A stretch of DNA of 64,000 bases. It comes from Aquimarina pacifica. GTDB lineage: Bacteria; Bacteroidota; Bacteroidia; Flavobacteriales; Flavobacteriaceae. Shown one piece after another: positions 11,050 to 18,600 of the stretch. The notes under the pieces were generated by a model. That model saw only the letters and a list, made by a program, of their open reading frames with translations. It did no database searches and was not told the DNA's origin. The stretch's first letter is position 1, and each line of letters opens with the position of its first letter. A program made the position numbers and the translations under genes. The stretch lies in NCBI RefSeq assembly GCF_000520955.1, contig NZ_JACC01000032.1:1-64000 (forward strand), written 5' to 3'.

Positions 11050-11421
11050 AACATTACGTTAACTAAAATACTGTCTTCATTTCAAAAAAAATGAAAATGA
11101 TTTAGATAAAATTTTATAAATTAATTAACAAATTAGACCTATTTTGTTTAACCGAAGAGTTGTTCATCTGGTTGCAAAAAAATGACTTGGTGAGAACTAA
11201 GAATATATAAACTATACGTACTAACTAGTACATATTCAAAATTCTGTTTGTTGAGAGGCTATAAAACTAAATAAGCCAGACTATTTAGGGTCTTTTACGA
11301 AATGACTAACAATTTTGACACTGGTTATATTACTTTTTTTGCGGTATTCATGATTTACCATTAATTAAGATAAAGAAATATAGTAATTGAACTATACTTA
11401 GAGATTTTTCTTCGTTCACAT

Positions 11422-11464
11422 AAGAGCATCTATCTATAAACACGTGGTACTTTAAGATGCTCTT
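11422..11464 (-). terminator. Stem-loop downstream of the AraC-type gene
   Basis: A perfect 10-bp inverted repeat (AAGAGCATCT at 11422-11431 and its complement at 11455-11464) encloses a 23-nt loop, about 33 bp after the regulator's stop codon. Position fits a transcript end, but no T tract follows on the minus strand, so it may only be a 3'-end structure. Confidence 0.35.
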
Positions 11465-11496
11465 TATGGCTAAGAACATCGTGTTATAATATCTTG

Positions 11497-12426
11497 TTAA
11501 ACGACAGGGATGCACATATCCACAATACATTTATTTTGAGGATGTTGTCTAAAATCATTGTGATAGATTTCAAATGGATTCTCTGCTCTTTTTTTATATC
11601 CGTTTTCATTCATCCATATAAATAATCCGCTCCAAGATTTTTCGAAATCCTCAGGTACTATTTCAAAACGCCCTACAATATAAGTGCCTTTTTTAATAGT
11701 AACTGCTGTGATTTCATTTTCAACTTCAAAAACCTCATTTGTAAGAACACAGATACTCATACGTACTTTTTCTGGTTCTGTTATTTTAAAACTATCATGA
11801 AAAACTCTACCCATTTTTGTTTCTGGATTTTCAAAAAGTCTATTTTTATTTGCCCAGACAAGTAATTTCTCAAAGGCATGTTCAACTCCATCAACCCCAA
11901 TTTGAGTACTACTTGCGCCTTTTAATTCGGTTAGGTCTTTCACTTCAATATTCGCATTCATTTTTGTCCAATTTTTAAGGTTATTAATAGTGCAAATATA
12001 TTTTTCGTAGCTCGGGTACTCTTGACCATTCTTGCTTTTTAATTGGTAAATTTTACTGAACTTGTTTGGGTTAAGTTTTCTAAATTCTGTAGGACTGACT
12101 CCATAATACTTCTTGAAGGTTCTGGTAAATGTAGCATTGTCATTAAAACCATATGTCTGGAATATTTCGGTTATGGATGCTTTTTTATGAAGTAAGTCTG
12201 CAGCAGCTTTTTCAACTCTACGTCGGGTAATATAGGCGTTGAGCGTTTCTTGCGTAATTACCTTAAATATTCTATGAAAATGAAAAGGTGAATAAAAAGC
12301 TACCTCTGCAATGGTATTTAGTGACAAATCCCTATCCAGATGATCATCGATGTATTGAAAAACTCGATCGATGCTGTGTTGATGCACAACTGGTGTTTGT
12401 TTGTTTTTAGGGTTTTCTTTTTTCAA
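11497..12426 (-). CDS. AraC-family transcription regulator with GyrI-like effector domain
   Basis: 309 residues. The N-terminal 115 residues form the double helix-turn-helix of the AraC/XylS family (S-I-D-R-V-F-Q-Y-I, then F-H-F-H-R-I-F-K, then G-F-N-D-N-A-T-F-T-R-T-F-K-K-Y-Y-G-V-S-P). Residues about 155-309 resemble the GyrI-like/SOUL effector-binding domain, which binds small hydrophobic or cationic molecules in regulators such as Rob and BmrR. It is a single-gene unit about 2.5 kb downstream of the NRPS cluster's terminator and transcribed on the same strand, so a role in that cluster is possible but unsupported. It probably senses a small molecule and controls a target elsewhere. Confidence 0.9.
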   Translation of the reverse strand: MKKENPKNKQTPVVHQHSIDRVFQYIDDHLDRDLSLNTIAEVAFYSPFHFHRIFKVITQETLNAYITRRRVEKAAADLLHKKASITEIFQTYGFNDNATFTRTFKKYYGVSPTEFRKLNPNKFSKIYQLKSKNGQEYPSYEKYICTINNLKNWTKMNANIEVKDLTELKGASSTQIGVDGVEHAFEKLLVWANKNRLFENPETKMGRVFHDSFKITEPEKVRMSICVLTNEVFEVENEITAVTIKKGTYIVGRFEIVPEDFEKSWSGLFIWMNENGYKKRAENPFEIYHNDFRQHPQNKCIVDMCIPVV

Positions 12427-12825
12427 CCGACGTTTAAAATTAGGAAATAATTTTTCTTGTATTGTTCCTTATAAAAGTAAGCATTCAGATCAAAACCGCA
12501 AATACAAAAAGTAGCAGTATCGATATCTGCTATATTAAACCTGTTTTATGCAGTAGAAATCTATTACATCCCAAAACTACTGCAAACACTATTACAAACA
12601 CCACAGTAAAAACTACTGCTACGCTACATTTTTTGTAGCCACAATAGCGGTGCTATGCAGAAAATAAGAAAATGTCAGTGTTTATGGCAATTTTGAGCCT
12701 CAAAACGAAGTCATACGGTATAAGGCGGATTAAAGTAACTTATGAAACTCATCTGCAAGATGAATCTCTAGATCCTTTATAACCTCTGTATCTGTGTCTC
12801 CTTTCATGAACATTTCGAATACGTG
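12427..12825. other. Intergenic region rich in short repeats, with an in-frame extension behind the CPCC gene
   Basis: About 400 bp without a supported gene. An AAAACTACTGC direct repeat occurs at 12573-12583 and 12609-12619. A GCAGTAG...CTACTGC inverted repeat sits at 12550-12583, and a small GCTACA/TGTAGC hairpin at 12623-12639. Directly after the CPCC gene's TAG stop, the same frame stays open for 31 codons (12730-12825) with ordinary protein-like composition, which may be a gene remnant. Confidence 0.5.
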
Positions 12826-13200
12826 CTATTCATTTAGTATTTCTCTACTTTTATATTCGTAATTCTCTCTTTCTTTTGTAGGGATTGTATTTTTTATCAT
12901 TGATTCGTCACAAGCTCCAAATTCATTAAAGTTTATTCTCGCTTCTCTCAAACTAATTCCTTTATTAGGACCTGAACCAACATCAGGTTTATCAATATCT
13001 AGCCCATCATCTTCCCAAAAGCAGATGGGACAAATCAAATAATTCCCTCTTTCTGGTAAAGAAATATAGTCACAACAAGGACATTGTTCTCTAGGAGTAG
13101 AGTCCTCAGGTTCATACCATTTCCATTGTCTTTTTTTTCTTATATAGATCAAAATTGACAATATTAAAACTGCTCCAATTATTATTAAAATTAATTTCAT
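12826..13200 (-). CDS. Small membrane protein with cysteine-rich CPCC domain
   Basis: 124 residues. Residues 2-20 form one transmembrane helix followed by R-K-K-R, which anchors the rest in the cytoplasm. The soluble part has the C-P-C-C box at residues 40-43 and C-P-I-C at 57-60, followed by F-W-E-D-D-G, the hallmark of the Cys_rich_CPCC family; the paired cysteine boxes probably bind zinc. Function of the family is unknown, and such short genes are often found in mobile cassettes. The gene lies behind the kinase gene across a hairpin-forming spacer of about 220 bp. The TAG stop is followed in frame by 31 more sense codons, which raises the question of a shortened gene. Confidence 0.75.
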   Translation of the reverse strand: MKLILIIIGAVLILSILIYIRKKRQWKWYEPEDSTPREQCPCCDYISLPERGNYLICPICFWEDDGLDIDKPDVGSGPNKGISLREARINFNEFGACDESMIKNTIPTKERENYEYKSREILNE

Positions 13201-13214
13201 TCCTTATTGAAGAT

Positions 13215-13402
13215 AACGGACTTGTGTATGAAACGTAGCGTGTAAAAAGACACTACTTTTCGGATTAACACAGAGCTGAATTTTTATATTTCGGTTTTAA
13301 TTTTTCTCTTTTTAAAAGCCAAATTAAAAATTTGGCGGACTTTCTAAATATACATAAACCTTTCGTTTTCACACTTATTAGCTGTGTTTTATACACCGTG
13401 TT
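13215..13402. repeat. Long imperfect hairpin between kinase and CPCC genes, attC-like
   Basis: The left arm (13215-13239) reads AAC-7nt-TGTAT-G-AAAC-GT-AGC. The complement of the right arm (13381-13402) reads AAC-4nt-TGTAT-A-AAAC-AC-AGC. The arms thus pair with small unpaired bulges, as integron attC sites do. The right end continues into GTTGGGT, which fits the attC core consensus GTTRRRY; the left end (ATAAC) fits less well. A perfect 8-bp hairpin (GCCAAATT/AATTTGGC, 13318-13336) lies inside. The span is somewhat long for an attC and no integrase is visible, so this is an analogy. Confidence 0.4.
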
Positions 13403-14571
13403 GGGTGCAGTTTTTATTTTTTCTTAAAATGGTAAATCATCTTCTAGACTTGGGTCGTGTCTTTCGATTTTATCAAGTCGTTGCCACAAATTGTTTAAAA
13501 TCACTTTTTGTCTTTCTTTAGATGAAGAAATTAAGAATTTCGAAAAATCATAAACAGTATCAACTTTTATTTCTCTGTTTTTCCAATATCTAAAATTACC
13601 TTTTATGAAGCACCTTGCAAGTCTATTTTGGTTTTGAATGTTATCTTCTAAAATAGAATTCCTATGAACTTCCTGAACTTCTCTTATTATTTCTGAAATG
13701 TCAGTTATGTAATTAGCGTCAATATCAATATTACTAAAAACACTTTCCAATCCGTCTGCGAAATTTTGATAAGTTTTCTTTTCTTCTTTTGTGAATGTTA
13801 TTTCACTAGTCAATTCAGAAATCATTTTTCTATTTAGGTCGAAAAAGGAAGGTGTCCTTTTGAGATAATCTATATTAACCATATCTTTCAATAAGTCCTT
13901 ATATCTGAAATTTTGAAAGTCATTTTCTTTTATAATCTCTTCGAAAAGTTTTCCTAGAAAATATAATTCTGTTCTAAAATCATACTTTTTTTCTTGAAAA
14001 TCATTAGGTGGTGAATATCGCCAATTCAAAGAAATACTTTTATCAAAGTCTGATTCAAAATCTATTTTTTTACTAAATCCAAAATCTATTATTTTGACAA
14101 TTCCTTCTTTGGAAATAAGAATATTATCAGGACGAATATCTCTATGAAGAATATTCGATTTTTCTAAATGAACAAATCCATTAATCGTTTGCCTAAAAGT
14201 ATCATTTAATTTATCAGGATTATCTTTTAAGAAATTGGAAATGTTTTGTCCTTTAATGAATTCCATTAGAATATATCCAGTATGTTCTTCGGGATATAGA
14301 TAGTAATTAAAAACTCGGACAATATTTTTGTGATTTAGAAGATGAAGTAGTTTAATTTCATCTTTGAAATTGTTGAAGAATAATTTTTTGTGTTCTTCAT
14401 AAAAAGGCGAGTATTTTTTACAAACAAAGCGTTCGTTAATTATTTCATCTTCAAGAAGTACAGTTCTTCCTGTTCCACCTTGTCCAATTTCTTCTATGAA
14501 CTTGAAGTCTTTACTTCTTATGAATTGAATAATCTTACCTTTCATTATTTTTGTTCGAATTGCACCCAACA
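13399..14571. repeat. 11-bp perfect inverted repeat bracketing the kinase gene
   Basis: TGTTGGGTGCA at 13399-13409 and its exact complement TGCACCCAACA at 14561-14571 flank the kinase gene. Similarity extends outward on the non-kinase sides as TGTTT-ATA-A, giving roughly 30 bp of imperfect inverted repeat. This looks like the two boundaries of an inserted one-gene unit. Confidence 0.6.
13424..14545 (-). CDS. Serine/threonine protein kinase
   Basis: About 373 residues from the Met chosen here. A start 9 codons upstream (14572) is possible, but those codons coincide with the flanking inverted repeat, so I prefer ATG 14545. All main kinase motifs are present (numbers from the longer start): glycine-rich loop G-Q-G-G-T-G at 30-35, the V-C-K lysine near 52, helix-C Glu 72, H-R-D-I-R-P-D-N at 143-150 and D-F-G at 163-165. 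In the catalytic loop, Arg replaces the usual Lys of H-R-D-x-K-P-x-N, which is unusual and could lower activity. The C-terminal 150 residues are not recognised. No transmembrane segment is seen. It is a lone gene between repeats, with the CPCC gene next, and suggests horizontal gain. Substrate unknown. Confidence 0.85.
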   Translation of the reverse strand: MKGKIIQFIRSKDFKFIEEIGQGGTGRTVLLEDEIINERFVCKKYSPFYEEHKKLFFNNFKDEIKLLHLLNHKNIVRVFNYYLYPEEHTGYILMEFIKGQNISNFLKDNPDKLNDTFRQTINGFVHLEKSNILHRDIRPDNILISKEGIVKIIDFGFSKKIDFESDFDKSISLNWRYSPPNDFQEKKYDFRTELYFLGKLFEEIIKENDFQNFRYKDLLKDMVNIDYLKRTPSFFDLNRKMISELTSEITFTKEEKKTYQNFADGLESVFSNIDIDANYITDISEIIREVQEVHRNSILEDNIQNQNRLARCFIKGNFRYWKNREIKVDTVYDFSKFLISSSKERQKVILNNLWQRLDKIERHDPSLEDDLPF

Positions 14572-14587
14572 ATATTATATAAACACC

Positions 14588-14629
14588 AAGATAACTATAT
14601 TCATTAATATCTGGATATATAGTTACCTT
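14588..14629. repeat. Inverted repeat upstream of the kinase gene
   Basis: AAGATAACTATAT (14588-14600) pairs with ATATAGTTACCTT (14617-14629) with one mismatch across a 16-nt loop. A third related ACTATATCC copy follows at about 14633-14642. It lies between the kinase boundary motif and the NRPS terminator, so it may be part of the hairpin end of a lost upstream cassette, an operator, or neither. Confidence 0.4.
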
Positions 14630-14670
14630 ATTAACTATATCCTTGGAGTATAAATGTAATAATCCCCAAC

Positions 14671-14699
14671 AAAAAAGCCAGACAATTTTGTCTGGCTTT
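14671..14699 (-). terminator. Intrinsic terminator of the NRPS cluster
   Basis: A perfect 11-bp stem (AAAGCCAGACA at 14674-14684 with its complement at 14689-14699) and a 4-nt loop are followed on the minus strand by six T residues (14676-14671). It lies about 220 bp after the stop of the phosphopantetheinyl transferase gene, the last gene of the cluster, and is the clearest terminator in the window. Confidence 0.85.
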
Positions 14700-14921
14700 G
14701 GTAAATAAGCTAATAATAAATCCGATGTTTACATCTGAAAATCTATTCAAAATTGAAAATCATTAAGGCTCTGCATGACATCAGAACCATTTTATTTTTC
14801 ACTTAATGATATTGATTATCCTAAATAAGGCATCGTAAGGTTAAAAAAGAATACTACGTACACCTATTCAGATATACTAGGTACTAGGTTTTTTACTATA
14901 TGCAAATTGTTCGATGTTAAA

Positions 14922-15581
14922 TCAGGAATCCAAAAAAATTGATGAATTCAAAAATTGAATCTTATTGATTATTATAGGTCTCCTGTCTTTAATTGCCAAA
15001 TGGCATTTGTAGTTGTGATCTAATTTTATTTCTTTTAGAGAGAAACAAGATTTATTGATATTGGTTTGGCCATTAATAACTTCAAAAGATTTCAACGGAA
15101 TAGAAAGTCCTCTTCCGTCAGTTTTTATCACTGCTTCTTTTTGTGTCCAATAATCGAAAAACGATTCTCTAAGATTAGCTGAATCAACCAACCTTCTCCA
15201 CTCAAAATTTGTCATCTGACACCGAAAATCATTGATATCAATATCCTTAATAACCTCAATATCTATGCCTATTTCAGAATTTTTGGTTATTGCACACACA
15301 ACGATATTTCCTGAATGAGATATATTAAACTTTATTGTCTCATCTTCAAAATATGGTTTATTAAAAGTCGTATATTTTATTTCATGCTTATAGGACACTT
15401 TATTTTGTTCTTTTACTCCATGTTCTAAAAGAATTCTTCCTAATAATGATAATTGTGCATCTTTCCAATCTCTATACTTCATAACTTTGTCCTGAAAACC
15501 ATCAGAGTAATTCCTCAAGAATTCATTTATTAACAGCTCATGATTCTTTTCTGAAACTTGTGAATACAAAATATTAACCAT
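14922..15581 (-). CDS. Sfp-type 4'-phosphopantetheinyl transferase
   Basis: 219 residues, a typical length for the family. It moves the phosphopantetheine arm of CoA to the conserved Ser of carrier domains, making NRPS and PKS carriers active. Visible motifs are N-I-S-H-S-G-N (86-92), the Mg-binding G-I-D-I-E (105-109, Asp107) and F-F-D-Y-W-T-Q-K-E-A-V-I-K (141-153, with Glu149 as metal ligand). It lies 87 bp after NRPS-5 and is the last gene before the strong terminator, so it is likely expressed with the assembly line and serves its nine visible carrier domains (eight peptidyl carriers and the PKS carrier). Cytoplasmic. Confidence 0.95.
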   Translation of the reverse strand: MVNILYSQVSEKNHELLINEFLRNYSDGFQDKVMKYRDWKDAQLSLLGRILLEHGVKEQNKVSYKHEIKYTTFNKPYFEDETIKFNISHSGNIVVCAITKNSEIGIDIEVIKDIDINDFRCQMTNFEWRRLVDSANLRESFFDYWTQKEAVIKTDGRGLSIPLKSFEVINGQTNINKSCFSLKEIKLDHNYKCHLAIKDRRPIIINKIQFLNSSIFLDS

Positions 15582-15667
15582 AAAGATGGGCTATTTTCGA
15601 TTATTAATTTCTATAACGAAGTACATTATTACTGATTTACAAGTCAGTACCTTTTTTAAATCAATAC

Positions 15668-18600
15668 TTATTTCACTGATAACAATCTAAGTTTTTGTTT
15701 ATTCTTATTGAACTTAGACTTAGCGATTTCTAACTCATAATTAATTTCTGAGATGATAGAAGAAGGATTATTTACTAATTTTTCGAGAAGCAATCGATAA
15801 CTATTCATCAATTCTCTAATTGTTGCCTGATCATAGATATCGGTGTTATAATTAATCTCAAAATATAAATATTCTCCATATTCATAAAAATTAATTAAAA
15901 TATCTAATTTAGAGCGTACATCACCTATTTCCTGTATAATATCTGTATAAGAAACAGCAACCTTTTCGGTTTCTTCCGTTGCAATATGAAAGGAAAACAT
16001 AACATCAAAAATATAATTCCTACCTAGATTATTCTTCAAATCTAGCTCTTCACACACTCGATGAAATGGATACAATTGATGTGCATAATTATCAAGCATG
16101 GATTCTTTTACTTGACTAAAAAAGGCATTGAAATTATCACTAGGATTTAATTCCTGCCTCAAAGCTATATTATTGGTATAGCAGCCTATTTGCTGTTTAA
16201 GATCTGCGTGATTTCTTCCTGATACGGGACTTCCTAAAACAAGGTCATTTAGTCCTGTATATTTATGGAATAAAACATACCATGCTGATAATGCTCCCAT
16301 AAACAGACTGCCTCCGGATTTTTTACAAAAATCTCGTAATTTAGCACTTACAGATCGATCAATATAAGCCCCAAGGCTATACCCCGTATACGTTTTTATT
16401 GAAGGCCTATCTTTTTGTTTTGGCAAATCTAAAACAGGTAACTCTCCTGACAGTTTTGATAACCAATACGAACGGTCAGCATCATATTCTCCTTCCTTAA
16501 AACGCTTTTTTTGCCAAACTGCAAAATCCTTATATTGAATAGGTAAAGCAGAAAGCCCTAAGTCATCTTTATGTACATAGTGATTATAATATTTTAGTAC
16601 ATCCTGTCTTAAAACATTCATTGACACCTCATCAGTAATAATATGGTGCATATTAAAATACAAGAGATACTCCTCATCCGATATATGAAATAATACAGAA
16701 CGTAATAAAGGTGCCTCAGAAAAATTAAATTCTTGATAAGCGTCCTCTTGTACATATTTATTTGCTAATGTTATTCCTTGATCAGAATACCTATAGTCCT
16801 TATACGTTATCTTAAAATCTATTGATTCTATTGGTGCAACCCATTGTCTTACTTCATTATTATCGTCCTCTTTAAAAAAAGTTCTTAAAATTTCATGCCT
16901 CGAAATAACTGATAGTACAGCTTTGTTAAACATAGAAATATCATGTACCCCATCTAGAGGGATCATAACAGGGATATTATAAGCTACCGAACGTTCCTCA
17001 TGTTGGCTCAACATCCATAAAGCAGATTGTGAAAAAGATAAGGGGTAGCTACTCTCTGCTGCTGCTGGATGTATTGCAATATAGGCATCGGTTATGGCCG
17101 ATGCAACCAATGTAGCATGAGACAATAGTGATGAAGCTTTAAAAAGAGCTTTCATATGTAACTTTACGTTAAACATTTTATGGTATTCGTTCATCAACCG
17201 AATTAACTTTAGACTATTACCTCCCAATTCATAAAAATCGTCATTGACCCCTATTTTTTCTCTTTTGAGAATAGACTCCCATAAAGTTATTATTTTCGAT
17301 TCTATTTCATTACTCGGTGCCTCATATGTATCTTTACAATGATCATCTAAAAACAGCTCCATAGAAATCAACGCTTTGCGATCTACCTTACCATTAACCG
17401 TTAGAGGTAATTCTTCTAATTGTTTAAAATGACTAGGAATCATATAGTCTGGTTGTCTTTCTTTATAAAAAGATCGTAAATCAGAAATGGAAACTGAAAC
17501 TCGACTGGTAAAACACCCTATTAGTTCTAAAATCCCCTCTTCATTAGTTGAACTAATAATGGCTCCTTCTTCTACAGATGGGTGTGATAATAAAGTAGAC
17601 TCTACATCACCTAGTTCGATTCTGTACCCCTGCACCTTAACTTGATCATCATTCCTACCTAAAAAAATGATACGGCCATCCTGAGTCCAATATCCTATAT
17701 CTCCAGTTCTATAAATAACATTATTGAAGTTAAAGGGGTCTGAAACAAAACGTTCTTTGGTTAATTCTGGTCGATTCCAATACCCCATTGATAGGCAATC
17801 TCCTCCTAAATATAATTCTCCTACAACCCCTTTAGGTACAAGCGATTGATTGTCATCTAAAATATAAACTTTGGTATTAGATATCGGTTTCCCGATTAAA
17901 ATAGGAGAATCTTCTGGGTTGACTTCTTCGACAATACAACCTACTGTTGCTTCGGTAGGTCCGTATTCATTATAAATTTGAATTTCTGGGTTGAGGCCAC
18001 GTAAAATGGCAACCTGCGATGGGTGTAAAATATCACCCCCTATAATAGCCTTATTTGCAGATAGCTTTTCTAATCCCAGACTACCTAAAATTGTAATATG
18101 TGCGGGCGTAAGTTTAATACACTCGATAGCCTTTGATGCATAATTTCTGAGAAGATCCGAAATATCATTATCACTACCAAAAACAGTAAGTTTACCTCCG
18201 CTTATCATTGGTAAAAACAAGCTGGTAACTGTTAAATCAAACGACAAAGAGGTATATAAGCCAAAATCACTGGCCTCACCCGAAGGAAAATAATAAGCAC
18301 GACACCACAAAAGATAGTTAAATAACGATCCATGACTCACCATGACCCCTTTGGGTCGGCCAGTAGAACCTGATGTATATATCATATAAGCTAGTGATGA
18401 ATTGGGTACTGAAACTTTAACAAATTCTTCAGAAAAATCCTGAAAAACAGATCGAAATGATTCAAGAAAAGTATTTGTTATGCACAATTTTATTGTGCTA
18501 TCCTCTTCTATAAAAGAAATCCTTTCTGAGGGATATAACGGATCTATGGGAACATACGCACATCCTAATTTCAATAATGCTAAAATGCTTACAACTAACC

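Larger units (their letters stand above)
10867..11496. other. AT-rich intergenic region between surface-protein operon and AraC gene
   Basis: 630 bp with no convincing gene. It should hold the promoter of the surface-protein operon and the 3' end of the araC-type transcript. I found no TAnnTTTG -7 element that I trust. Two inverted repeats are listed separately. A short minus-strand frame at 11348-11530 overlaps the regulator's 3' end and has no protein-like character. Confidence 0.5.

Noticed and set aside
11348..11530. 60-codon minus-strand frame overlapping the AraC gene's 3' end
   Set aside because: Overlaps real coding sequence and a stem-loop and looks like no known protein.
11497..12426. 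AraC-type gene as pathway regulator of the NRPS cluster
   Set aside because: It lies beyond the cluster's terminator and two unrelated genes; nothing in the sequence links it to the cluster.
15628..15650. TACTGA/TCAGTA hairpin between NRPS-5 and the phosphopantetheinyl transferase gene
   Set aside because: Only six base pairs, and the T run follows on the plus strand where no gene is transcribed.
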